Assembly (NCBI GenBank): GCA_030064835.1
Contig: JASJEE010000014.1
Span: 1 to 33,438, forward strand
Reading direction: 5' to 3'
Source: Microcoleaceae cyanobacterium MO_207.B10
GTDB lineage: Bacteria > Cyanobacteriota > Cyanobacteriia > Cyanobacteriales > Microcoleaceae
DNA length: 33,438 nucleotides
Within the stretch, counting starts at the first letter, position 1; each line of letters opens with the position of its first letter. The notes under the pieces are model-generated. The model saw nothing but the letters and a program-made list of their open reading frames with translations, searched no databases and was not told where the DNA came from. The position numbers were made by a program, and so were the translations under genes. This document shows positions 16,120 through 24,736 of this stretch, in pieces.

Positions 16120-19100
16120 ATGAGAATTAAATCTAATTTATGGACGGGAGTAGAGAGAATTTGCTGGCTTTGCGTTTTGATGGAAGAATTTATAGGAATT
16201 AACTCACTAGAAAATATTCCTCTACTGATGTCTGGTATGGCAAGTATCTATAACGCTCCTCGGTTGCAAACTGCTCGTCAAGCACTATTCAATATACGTC
16301 AGATGTCTTTGGCTTATGTTACTAGACCATCATTAATACACGGTGTAGCTATCTACAACGACGAACATTATCGAAACGGAACTGAGGGAGTTTACAGGAT
16401 TAACTTGGAAACACTTGCTTTTGAACGCACCGATCCCTTAGAAGACCCTAGTATTAGTGAAGCACGTCAAATACTCAGTCAACCTTTACGGCAACAAGAA
16501 TACAGCATCAGAGTTGCTAATCCATCTCAACCAATGGTAGTTAGTTTAGGAGAAGCAACAACAGCCGTTAGGATACCAATCGGACCGATTACAGCACCAC
16601 TAGCTCCACGTCGGACTCATTCTCTCAACCGATTACCCAGGGGAAGTATCCAGGTTTCCTTATCAGAATTATACGACCTGGCAGTTGAGATGGATATTCG
16701 CGAAGCAAACTATCCAGAAAGAAGACGGGAAAACTGGGCGGGACGTTTTGAACGTTTTGCTCTGATGGTACCAGAAGCAGATGTAGGGTTGCGTGAGGAC
16801 GACAAAATCGAATTAGAAGCAATCAAACATCTAATTGGATTACCGGGAGCGGGTAAAACTACCTTGCTCATCTTGTTAGCTGTGTGGTTGGGAAGAAACG
16901 GTTATAAAGCGATGTTTGTGTTTCCTTCCATAGCAGTTGCTAGACAATACATGGCAAAATTAGCATTTCACAATATTCGAGTAGGAATGTTGGTTGGTCA
17001 GAGTGATGAAACTCGTCGCCGACACGCGGATAATATTGCCGAAGCGATCGCTGCATCAGGAGGGAATGGCGGTTTTGCTCAGACTCTGGAACAAGCAGAA
17101 ACCTTCAGTCTGAATTGTGTTTTGCCTGCTTTTTCTAATGCTGATAGTTCAATATGGGGTTTTGGTTATGCTCCCTGTGGGCAAATTTTACAAATGGATG
17201 AAAAAAAGGAGGAGATGAGAAATTTCCTTTGCCCAGTTTGGACAATGTGCGGTCGTAACAAAGCTCCACGGGATTTAATAGATGCTGATATTTGGGTCGG
17301 TCATATTTTGTCAATGGATACTAAAGTATCACCCCATGCTATAGATGAGCAAGTTCGATATTTTGAATTGATTGCTAGAACATTTGATGTTGTAGTTTTC
17401 GATGAAGCAGACATGGTGCAGTCTGTACTGGATGATTATGGAGCAGCAACTTTGAAACTTTCAGGAGCGGTAAACTCAATTCATTTAGTTATTCAAGAGC
17501 AAATTCATAATCGTTTTGCGAGGGGAGAAAACTATAGATTATTTGACCGCGCTGTTGAACTTTACAGTCGTGACTTAGCAGAATTTGGCAATCATAATAC
17601 TTCCCTGGTTACTACTGTGCAAAATTTGCAGAACTCATCGCGAGTTGGAAAACGCTATGAAAATCAATTGTTAAGTGTTTTCAGAATTATTTGCGATTTG
17701 TTAGATGGTTTAGGAATAACTTCCAGACGAGAGAAGCTTAACGAACAACAATTTCAACGTGAAACACAAAGAAATCGCGCTCTTAAAGAATTTTGGGAAA
17801 CTGCTGCTTATCATGCTTTTTACGATCGTACTGGGATTGAACCTCACAACCGACTTAATGTAGAATTGTGCGCTCAGAGATTAGAACTTGAGAGGGATAT
17901 TCTCAGAGATAAGTGGGAAAAACTGATTCGTTATTTTTCTCGTTATCTGGCAGAAAATCTCATTCAACGACGGGATAAAATTGTTGAAGAAATTGCCGAA
18001 TTATTTTTATCGGTATGTTTTCCTTGTAGTAAATATCCAGGAGAAGCTGAGAGTGTAATTAAATTACTTATCTGTATTACTTTCGTGATTTTAGGATATC
18101 AAAGAATTGTACCAGGAACGCGGACAATGGTAGCGGAGGGGTTGATTCGGGAACCTATTGTCGAATCAACCGCATCCCCAGAAATGAGAAAAGTAATTTC
18201 TGAGAGTCTTTTAGGTTCTTTTTCTGGAGTGAAATACAGTTTCAGGACAGCCAAAACTACTCGCACTCAAGCACAAAATGTCGAACTATCTTACATTAGA
18301 TTTGTGGGTGCGCCACGATTGCTGATGTACCGCTTTCAGAATTTGTTTGAAGCAGATGGCAGCTCTTCGAGACCTGCTATTTTAATGACTTCAGCTACCT
18401 CATTTTTAGAGGCGAGTCCTGCTTATCACATTAGTTCTGGACCTGATTATTTGCTTAAACCTCGGACAACTACAGGGGAACAAAATCAGAGCGTTTATTA
18501 TTTCAAATGGTTGACAGATTCAGAACAGGGCGATAAACCACTTCGATACAGTGGAGCGGGGGATTTGAGAGACCGCAATTTAATTAAAATGGTGGATGTA
18601 CTTATCAAAGGAGGAATCAAAAAATCAGAAGTATATAAATCTATGCGCAACTTCGACGAGCAACACGGAATATACCGGAAAGCTGCTTTTGTTGTTAACA
18701 GTTACGAACAAGCTCGCGATATCAAGAAACATCTCAATGATTATTATCCCGAAGTCGGCAAAAAAACAAAAGCTATTGTTCGTGCTTTGAAACATGGGGA
18801 AAAAGCAACTGATTTTGTCACAACTTCTCAGTGCGAAGCATTGGGGGATGATGAAACTTGCGACCTGATTATTTTTCCCATGTTAGCAATAGGTAGAGGT
18901 GTGAATATTGTTTTCACTAAAGGAGAGAGAAAACTTGATGCTGCTATTGGTTCAATTTATTTCCTAACTCGTCCTCATCCTACTACTGACGATATGCAGC
19001 TTTTGTATAGTTTAGCTGGTAAAGCAACCTTAGAATTTGACCGACAAATTTTTACCGAAGCTGATGATTTATCTGAAATTTCTGATGCTTTTGAACGGTC

Positions 19101-19548
19101 AAAAAAAGAATTACGAAGAGTAACAAATCGTCTTTTAAGAGAACCTTTAATGGCTAGTCGTTTAGGGGAAGATTTGTTTAAATCATTTACTGCTAATCAA
19201 ATGGTAAATATTTTACAAACAATTGGTCGGGGAATGCGAAATGGTTGTCCGGTGCAAGTTTATTTTGTTGATGCAGCTTGGGCGTATAATTCTACTAATT
19301 CTGATAAGAATAAGCCCGACTCAGGACGAAATAGTATGTTAGTTCAAATGCGAATTATTTTAGAGGAATGTGTTAATCATCCTAATCCTGTAATTCGCGA
19401 AATTTATCAAGAACTTTATGGGGCATTTCTAACACCTTTGCAGGATGTTAGAGGTGTAGTTTATCCTAAAAGTTTTTCTGTTTCTGAAGATTTTACAGAA
19501 ACAGATGAAGATGAATTTGATAACTTTGATGAAATTTTGGAGATGTAA
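16120..19548 (+). CDS. PIWI-RE island DinG/XPD-like SF2 helicase
   Basis: Second gene of the island, 1142 residues, matching the DinG-type helicase that accompanies pPIWI_RE. An N-terminal ~200-residue family-specific region (WTGVERICWLCVLMEE onward) precedes the motor. Walker A is GLPGAGKT (240-247); motif II is FDEAD (427-431); motif V is AIGRGVNI (~923-930); motif VI is QTIGRGMRNG (1033-1042). Between Walker A and the DEAD box lie Cys333, Cys353, Cys371 and Cys377, where XPD/DinG enzymes hold a 4Fe-4S cluster. The expected role is unwinding DNA or R-loop substrates for the PIWI-RE protein. ATG at 16120 is kept because family-like sequence starts at once; no clear ribosome site is present, only A-rich DNA just after the MITE. 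Its 3' end overlaps the ribosome site of the next gene. Confidence 0.87.
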   Translation: MRIKSNLWTGVERICWLCVLMEEFIGINSLENIPLLMSGMASIYNAPRLQTARQALFNIRQMSLAYVTRPSLIHGVAIYNDEHYRNGTEGVYRINLETLAFERTDPLEDPSISEARQILSQPLRQQEYSIRVANPSQPMVVSLGEATTAVRIPIGPITAPLAPRRTHSLNRLPRGSIQVSLSELYDLAVEMDIREANYPERRRENWAGRFERFALMVPEADVGLREDDKIELEAIKHLIGLPGAGKTTLLILLAVWLGRNGYKAMFVFPSIAVARQYMAKLAFHNIRVGMLVGQSDETRRRHADNIAEAIAASGGNGGFAQTLEQAETFSLNCVLPAFSNADSSIWGFGYAPCGQILQMDEKKEEMRNFLCPVWTMCGRNKAPRDLIDADIWVGHILSMDTKVSPHAIDEQVRYFELIARTFDVVVFDEADMVQSVLDDYGAATLKLSGAVNSIHLVIQEQIHNRFARGENYRLFDRAVELYSRDLAEFGNHNTSLVTTVQNLQNSSRVGKRYENQLLSVFRIICDLLDGLGITSRREKLNEQQFQRETQRNRALKEFWETAAYHAFYDRTGIEPHNRLNVELCAQRLELERDILRDKWEKLIRYFSRYLAENLIQRRDKIVEEIAELFLSVCFPCSKYPGEAESVIKLLICITFVILGYQRIVPGTRTMVAEGLIREPIVESTASPEMRKVISESLLGSFSGVKYSFRTAKTTRTQAQNVELSYIRFVGAPRLLMYRFQNLFEADGSSSRPAILMTSATSFLEASPAYHISSGPDYLLKPRTTTGEQNQSVYYFKWLTDSEQGDKPLRYSGAGDLRDRNLIKMVDVLIKGGIKKSEVYKSMRNFDEQHGIYRKAAFVVNSYEQARDIKKHLNDYYPEVGKKTKAIVRALKHGEKATDFVTTSQCEALGDDETCDLIIFPMLAIGRGVNIVFTKGERKLDAAIGSIYFLTRPHPTTDDMQLLYSLAGKATLEFDRQIFTEADDLSEISDAFERSKKELRRVTNRLLREPLMASRLGEDLFKSFTANQMVNILQTIGRGMRNGCPVQVYFVDAAWAYNSTNSDKNKPDSGRNSMLVQMRIILEECVNHPNPVIREIYQELYGAFLTPLQDVRGVVYPKSFSVSEDFTETDEDEFDNFDEILEM

Positions 19549-19550
19549 TT

Positions 19551-22500
19551 ATGAATGAAGAAATTTTTGACGAAATTGAACAAAATGAGGAAGAGGAAAA
19601 TGAAACTCAAGTTGTTCCAGACACTCTTTACATTCAGCAAGCTAATAAAAGTTTTGGAGAAATTCCTCTAGCTTTGACTGTACCAGATAATTTAGAGCCT
19701 GTAAAAGTTGAAGGCTTTACTTTGGCTTGGCAAAAAGTTGCTTTAGGTATTCTGAAAGATATTCAAAAATCAACTCTAACTCAGGATAAATCCCAATCAA
19801 AAAATCTGCCTTATGTTTCTCTCAGGGGTTTATTAGAAATAGGGCTAGATAACGTAACTAGAATTCAGTCAAATTTATCTCTAAGTCAGTATTATTTTAA
19901 TTCTCAAGAACCTCAGCCATTTGCTTATTTAGATGGAGGAGATAAAGACACAATTATCAAATTGCTGCGCCCTATTCTTAATGATTGGATTACAAATCAT
20001 TTGAAACCTTTTACTGAAAGAGAAAATATAGACCCGAAAAAAATTGATGATTTATTAGATTTGTATGAGAAGGATGAATTACTAACAATTAAAGGTTTAT
20101 ACCAATTTCAAATATTACCTTGGGAATGGAACAAAACTGGTACAGCTCAAGGAAAAGGCTATCAATATAGGGTTTTAATAGATTATTTAGCTCGAAAAAT
20201 TGCTGGTAAAGAAATCTTCAAAGATTTAGGACCAATAAAACGAATTATTTCTAGTAGCAGTAGTTTCAGAACTGGCACGACAGAATTAATTACTAATCCG
20301 ATTAGTCTGGAAAATACCAAGGGAAAATTTAGCCTAGTAGTATCCTTAGAAATAGTAACATATCCTTCTGTACATCAGCCTTTATTAAAGATTGATGTTT
20401 CCAAGCGACGTTGGTTATATGATTTAGGAACTCCTAGTTTTAATTCGGGAAAAATTAGTGGTTTTATCTTTTCTGAAAAGTATAGCGACCGCTGTTTTAG
20501 TTATCAGGTACTTTGCCAAAAAGATAAACAGAAAAAAAAGCCAAAAGAAGAGCAAAAACAGAATAATTGGCGTTGGGTACTCAGTTCAGATTTTGAAGCT
20601 TTACGTCGCAAGTTAAAACTGCCATTAACAATCAGTAATCCCCAAGAAATTGCTGTAGGTAAAGCTTCAGATAGTAGTTGTCAAGTGATGTTAACTCACC
20701 GCTATAGATTAGAAAAAGATGACAAGCATGACATAAAAGCAGGCGTACCAGAGATTGATAAATTAGAGGCTTTTGAAGCAATTAAAGAAATTATTCAAGA
20801 GATTGGTTTTGAACCTTTTAATAGTTACTCATCAGTTGATATTAAAGCAATTAAAAGTCATAAACCAGATAAGACAGGCTCCCGGATGATTAACTTTCCG
20901 ACTCTAATAAGTGCTGCTTTAGAACTTCAAGAAAAAGGTAATTGTGACAATTTTGAATTTACAGATAATTATCTGAAAAATGTTGATGAACAACAATTAA
21001 ATAAGTTGCTTAAAAAAAACTTTGAAATTGAGGTAGACAAAATAAGTAGAGGAATAAAAGCGTTTGCATTTAATCAAAAAATTAAACCACAGTTTACTGA
21101 ACTTAAGGATTGGATTCAAACCAACCAAACAGCAATAGAAAGTTTTGATAATCAAGAAAAAATGTTGCTGGTTATTTTCTATGAAAACCAGTTAAAAACA
21201 GAAGTAAAACTGTTAGAAACTCTAATAAAAATGCTTTGTGGTGAAGCCATTGAAGTTATGGCAAATCGTCTGCCAGAAAATACTCATGGACCGAAAGAAG
21301 ATTTGCCTGGATATAACTTAAATGCTAAAGATCGATCGCGTAAACGAATTGAAACATGGCAACCAATAGTCAAACAACTTGCTTTACGCAACCAAAGAAC
21401 TTTTTGTTTGATATTAGCACCAGAATATTACCCAGATAATAAACATGATGACAACGTAAATAAACCTTCAACTCGTCAAGCTTTAGCTCAAGTTGCTAGT
21501 GCTTGCGTCCAGTTTCTGCTGCCCATAGAAACAACAAAAGAAAAACAGCTCAAAAAACTGGAAGACTTTTTTCATCGTTCCCAAGCTGCTCTAAAAGATT
21601 TACTTTTTGCTCACTCTGGTTACGTTTATGGTGTCAAAGAAAAAGTAGATAAATATCTCAAAGATATTCCTGAAGAAAAAAGAGCAAAAGAAATTATTGC
21701 CATTACCATAGTTCGCAAACAAAAAGGTCGAACTCGTGGCAACATTGGTCAGACATTTTTACCAATAGCTGTGCGTCTCAATGTAGAGACAGGAAAATGT
21801 GAACTCTCTTGTGCTTATGAAAAAGGAGAACGTTTAGAAATTACTCCCTGGAGTCAATTTGCTGATGGTATCACCTTAATTTCTAATATTTCTCCCGTGA
21901 AACTAGCCGATAAAAAAGAGGCACGTCAGAAGCGTTTTATGGAATTTATGAAACAGATTATTTCTGATTCTGTTGAAGAAGGCAACCAACCATTAGTCAT
22001 GATCGACTCTTCTAACTGCGTACAACTATGTCCTTGGCTTGCGGATAGCAGGATAAATGCTAAAAAAATTGATTTGATACTCTCAACAGATACTCCTCTC
22101 CATCAACACATGGAACAAGAATGGGAAGGCGCACGAATATTTAGGATTCGTCAAGACCTTGCTCCTGGTATCATAGACAAAAAAGAACGACAACTGGTAG
22201 AAACATCCGTTGAAGATACGCGAAAAAAGGAAGATTTAAAAAAGCAAGACCCAGATTATCGTATTCCTTCAGCTTCTAGCAAAACAGGATTATTTCGACT
22301 GAGCGCAAATAGTGAAACTGGTTGTGTAGCTTATCTGTCGGTAGGACGTAAAACTCTCCAGCAAGAATCACGAGGTCAAAGTTGTTATTCTTCAACAGAA
22401 ATCACAAAAGTTTTGACAGAAACTAACGATTCTAAGGAGAAAGAGACAGTTCTGAATAAGGCAGGTGAAAAAGTGCATCAGCTTGTCAGTCGCGCCCCTT

Positions 22501-22730
22501 TTACAGGACAATATCCCACTCCTAATCCTCTGGAAATAGTTGTCACCTTGCGACAACCAGAAGACGATCCAGATAGACTAGCTCTATTAGTAGAATCTTT
22601 GCGCTATGATTTTGGTCATTATAGTGATTGGTCTAGTTTACCTGCTCCCCTCTTCTTCGAGCGAGTTGTAAGAGATTATATTAGTGACTTTGCTTTTGAA
22701 GATGAGGAAGATAACGAGGAGGGAAGATAA
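19551..22730 (+). CDS. pPIWI_RE family Argonaute-related protein
   Basis: Third gene of the island, 1059 residues, a prokaryotic PIWI-RE protein: a divergent PIWI/RNase H-fold relative of Argonaute lacking a recognisable PAZ. The N-terminal half (~25-480) corresponds to the family-specific X region, the middle (~520-690) to a MID-like domain, and ~710-1050 to the RNase H/PIWI domain. Family signatures are readable: the ARIFRIRQDLAPGI segment (861-874) with Arg862/Arg865, and the C-terminal glutamate in PLFFERVVRDYI (Glu1037). MIDSSN places Asp819 at a core strand; whether a full catalytic set survives cannot be judged by eye. The protein should bind guide and/or target nucleic acid. It starts 2 nt after the helicase stop with GGAG in the helicase tail, so translation is probably coupled. 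The ends are highly acidic. I found no HIP1 octamer in it, unlike its partners. Confidence 0.87.
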   Translation: MNEEIFDEIEQNEEEENETQVVPDTLYIQQANKSFGEIPLALTVPDNLEPVKVEGFTLAWQKVALGILKDIQKSTLTQDKSQSKNLPYVSLRGLLEIGLDNVTRIQSNLSLSQYYFNSQEPQPFAYLDGGDKDTIIKLLRPILNDWITNHLKPFTERENIDPKKIDDLLDLYEKDELLTIKGLYQFQILPWEWNKTGTAQGKGYQYRVLIDYLARKIAGKEIFKDLGPIKRIISSSSSFRTGTTELITNPISLENTKGKFSLVVSLEIVTYPSVHQPLLKIDVSKRRWLYDLGTPSFNSGKISGFIFSEKYSDRCFSYQVLCQKDKQKKKPKEEQKQNNWRWVLSSDFEALRRKLKLPLTISNPQEIAVGKASDSSCQVMLTHRYRLEKDDKHDIKAGVPEIDKLEAFEAIKEIIQEIGFEPFNSYSSVDIKAIKSHKPDKTGSRMINFPTLISAALELQEKGNCDNFEFTDNYLKNVDEQQLNKLLKKNFEIEVDKISRGIKAFAFNQKIKPQFTELKDWIQTNQTAIESFDNQEKMLLVIFYENQLKTEVKLLETLIKMLCGEAIEVMANRLPENTHGPKEDLPGYNLNAKDRSRKRIETWQPIVKQLALRNQRTFCLILAPEYYPDNKHDDNVNKPSTRQALAQVASACVQFLLPIETTKEKQLKKLEDFFHRSQAALKDLLFAHSGYVYGVKEKVDKYLKDIPEEKRAKEIIAITIVRKQKGRTRGNIGQTFLPIAVRLNVETGKCELSCAYEKGERLEITPWSQFADGITLISNISPVKLADKKEARQKRFMEFMKQIISDSVEEGNQPLVMIDSSNCVQLCPWLADSRINAKKIDLILSTDTPLHQHMEQEWEGARIFRIRQDLAPGIIDKKERQLVETSVEDTRKKEDLKKQDPDYRIPSASSKTGLFRLSANSETGCVAYLSVGRKTLQQESRGQSCYSSTEITKVLTETNDSKEKETVLNKAGEKVHQLVSRAPFTGQYPTPNPLEIVVTLRQPEDDPDRLALLVESLRYDFGHYSDWSSLPAPLFFERVVRDYISDFAFEDEEDNEEGR

Positions 22731-22775
22731 TGTTTTAGGATAGGGAAAATTACAAAGTTTTGCCAGACTTTTAGA

Positions 22776-22791
22776 CCGGGTTAAAACCCGG
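22776..22791 (+). terminator. Candidate terminator of PIWI-RE operon
   Basis: CCGGGTTAAAACCCGG, a GC-rich perfect stem, lies 45 nt after the PIWI-RE stop. Only CAATCTTATTT follows, so the T-tract is poor. It could equally be a small dispersed palindrome. Confidence 0.4.
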
Positions 22792-22956
22792 CAATCTTAT
22801 TTCCTCTAACCCTTAACTTAGATGACTTAATTAGTATGCTTAAAACTAGGGAAACTCAATAAGCGTGCTTACTATCCTCAAAACATTTGAGGCTTAATCC
22901 TCATATCTACATCAGTGCATTTTTTAACCCCATACTTTACTATCATTTAATCTTCA

Positions 22957-22973
22957 TTTTGTGCAACAAAGCC
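22957..22973. mobile_element. Possible IS5-family terminal inverted repeat remnant
   Basis: Read on the reverse strand this is GGCTTTGTTGCACAAAA, which resembles ends of IS5/IS903-group elements (GGCTTTGTTG...). No transposase and no matching opposite end are visible in the window, so it is at best a scar just beyond the PIWI-RE island. Confidence 0.25.
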
Positions 22974-23110
22974 GTTGTAGCAAATGAAATTTTGATCAAC
23001 CAACATTTTTAGGCTTAACGACACCTTAGTCATAGTTGGTACTCAAACGCCAAATTTATCAATGCTCTAACTCAGTCAGGGACTAATTCTGACTTGCGCG
23101 TAGTGCTAGA

Positions 23111-23851
23111 TCAACTTCCAAATACACGATTTAAAAAAGGTAATATTTCCGACCAAGCAGAAGTAGTGGCAGCAGAGTCATAACGATAACCATCATCACG
23201 CATAAAAGTATGCTCTGCTTCATATAAGAAAATTTCGTGCTTGACACCAGCTTGCTCCAAAGTTTGTTTCACAGTTTGACGGTCATTTTCTGGTGTATGA
23301 GGATCAAGACTACCAAATATAATCAGTATCTCACCGGAAATTTCATCGAATCGTTTAATTGTATCAGCTACTCCCTTACCTAACTTTCCACTCGGAACAC
23401 CAGTAGGATAACAACAAACTGCTGCCTTAATATCTTTTTCAAAAGCTGCTCGGAAAGCTAAATGTCCACCAATACAAAAACCCATAGCACCTATCTGATC
23501 ATCAGCAACAAAACTTTCTGCCTTGAGATATTCAATTACAGCCCTAGTATCCGCATCATATTCAGCTACTGCCGTTAGACGTGCATTATCATTACCCCGC
23601 ATTCGCCCCAGGTCATCCGGCTCAATAACAAGACCAATTGGCTCCGTTCGATGAAAAATTTCTGGAGCTGCCACCACATAGCCATATCCAGCTAAATAGT
23701 TAGCCAGACGAATTATTGGCCCTCCTAACTGATAAATATCACTGTGGAATACAATACCTGGATAAACTCCTGGTGGTTTAGGAGTTGCTACATATACACG
23801 CATTAAACTATCATCAACTCTTAAATCAACGTTACGTTTAGTAATTTGCAC
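23111..23851 (-). CDS. Dienelactone hydrolase family alpha/beta hydrolase
   Basis: A 246-residue soluble alpha/beta hydrolase of the dienelactone hydrolase family. The nucleophile elbow is GFCIGG with Cys126, the cysteine typical of the family. The acid is Asp183 (GSLDPHTP) and the base His214 (EAEHTFMRD), so the Cys-Asp-His triad is complete. Length matches the family norm (~230-250). It starts at GTG with GGAG 8 nt upstream on its strand. Cyanobacterial members usually have no known substrate; carboxymethylenebutenolide-type lactones are the family model, and a beta-ketoadipate pathway context is absent here. It converges on the PIWI-RE operon and seems monocistronic. Confidence 0.92.
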   Translation of the reverse strand: MQITKRNVDLRVDDSLMRVYVATPKPPGVYPGIVFHSDIYQLGGPIIRLANYLAGYGYVVAAPEIFHRTEPIGLVIEPDDLGRMRGNDNARLTAVAEYDADTRAVIEYLKAESFVADDQIGAMGFCIGGHLAFRAAFEKDIKAAVCCYPTGVPSGKLGKGVADTIKRFDEISGEILIIFGSLDPHTPENDRQTVKQTLEQAGVKHEIFLYEAEHTFMRDDGYRYDSAATTSAWSEILPFLNRVFGS

Positions 23852-24158
23852 CTTTTAATCTCCATTATTCTCTTCAGGACTTTTTCTACAACACAACCTC
23901 ACCTTTTTTAAGCTTATTCTGAACCTTTTTTGAGAATTGACCTACAGACAAAGTTAAATTTTTCATTAATAAATAGGGCTGGCTGATTAAAAATCAAAGC
24001 ATTGACAGATAAAGGTTTTAGCTATTTTAGGTTGTGAAAAAGTACCAGCTTTTCGCTTGAAATTGCTCAAAAACTGAGCCTGAACGGGGTAACACGAGGC
24101 AGAAAAATCTCCGAACAATTATTCCCGCAATTTTCTCTGTCTTCCCACTCTCCCGACA

Positions 24159-24182
24159 GTTCCCAAAGTTCCCAAAGTTCCC
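24159..24182. repeat. Tandem GTTCCCAAA repeat
   Basis: GTTCCCAAA, GTTCCCAAA, then partial GTTCCC, with GTTCC-like words before it. A 9-bp tandem repeat of the short-repeat type common in filamentous cyanobacteria. Confidence 0.6.
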
Positions 24183-24213
24183 ACACTCCCTGTCCTTCTG
24201 TAGGGAGTGTGGG
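24180..24213. repeat. 12-bp inverted repeat hairpin
   Basis: CCCACACTCCCT (24180-24191) and AGGGAGTGTGGG (24202-24213) are exact complements around a 10-nt loop. There is no T-tract and no gene adjacent, so a mobile palindrome is likelier than a terminator. Confidence 0.6.
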
Positions 24214-24260
24214 AGAAACACCAGACACGGAGAGAGGGAGATAGGGTATCACTGACACGC

Positions 24261-24282
24261 CGCGTCTCCGCGTCTCCGCGTC
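24261..24282. repeat. Tandem CGCGTCTC repeat
   Basis: CGCGTCTC, CGCGTCTC, CGCGTC in a row. GC-rich 8-mer tandems of this kind are widespread in Nostoc and Oscillatoria-type genomes and stand out against the AT-rich surroundings. Confidence 0.6.
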
Positions 24283-24410
24283 AAATCTTACACCCTCCCC
24301 AAACTCTGCTTTTTTCAGCCAACCCTAAATAGCTTCCCTTTCCCAAGCAAAAACAGGAGCAAAATTTATTTCCTGAACAAAAGTTCCTTAGTTTCTTGGT
24401 ACATCCTTAT

Positions 24411-24512
24411 ATCATGTCCGGTTAGAATACTTACACTTTAGAGGAAGGAAGGCAGAAGGGAAGAAAAGATTATCAGGGATAAAGTTTTTATCGCTGACTA
24501 TCCGGACATGAT
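24411..24512. mobile_element. 102-bp MITE with ATCATGTCCGG terminal repeats
   Basis: Perfect 11-bp terminal inverted repeats: ATCATGTCCGG (24411-24421) and CCGGACATGAT (24502-24512). CTTA occurs just outside both ends (24406-24409 and 24513-24516), a possible short target duplication. It is non-coding, with a purine-rich interior. A solo end recurs at 14204-14214. Confidence 0.65.
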
Positions 24513-24524
24513 CTTACAAGTGAC

Positions 24525-24552
24525 AACTGATAACTGATAACTGATAACTGAT
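24525..24552. repeat. Heptanucleotide tandem repeat (AACTGAT)x4
   Basis: Four exact tandem copies of AACTGAT immediately after the MITE, a short tandemly repeated repetitive sequence of the kind known from heterocystous and oscillatorian cyanobacteria. Confidence 0.75.
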
Positions 24553-24736
24553 AAGTATTTACACTCTCGTAAATATATAGAAGACTTCAAGAGTCTATAG
24601 CTAATTTCTCCGCAATTTGTCCGGAAATTGATTTTGTCAGAAAAGTTCCGTATTTTCCCGGTGGATATTTAATATTTTTTAGTTGACAATGAAATTGTCA
24701 GAAAAAAATATATTTAGTTGTTTAAAGGAGTTTATT

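Larger units (their letters stand above)
22731..23110. other. Intergenic region after PIWI-RE island
   Basis: About 380 bp between convergent genes. It has two hairpins (22776-22791 and CCTCAAA/TTTGAGG at 22876-22892) and a 17-bp word (22957-22973) resembling an insertion-sequence end. No gene is seen. Confidence 0.55.
23852..24736. other. Repeat-dense intergenic region
   Basis: About 885 bp without a credible gene. In order it holds tandem 9-mers (24159-24182), a 12-bp-stem hairpin (24180-24213), tandem CGCGTCTC (24261-24282), a MITE (24411-24512) and tandem AACTGAT (24525-24552). Reverse frames of 63-64 codons over 24027-24258 are made of these repeats and are not genes. Confidence 0.65.

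Noticed and set aside
22731-23110. Possible tRNA or small RNA gene in the gap after the island
   Set aside because: Only two isolated hairpins; no cloverleaf arms or T-loop consensus could be assembled.
24027-24258. Two overlapping 63-64-codon reverse frames
   Set aside because: Their sequence is made of tandem GTTCCCAAA and hairpin repeats, giving low-complexity peptides.
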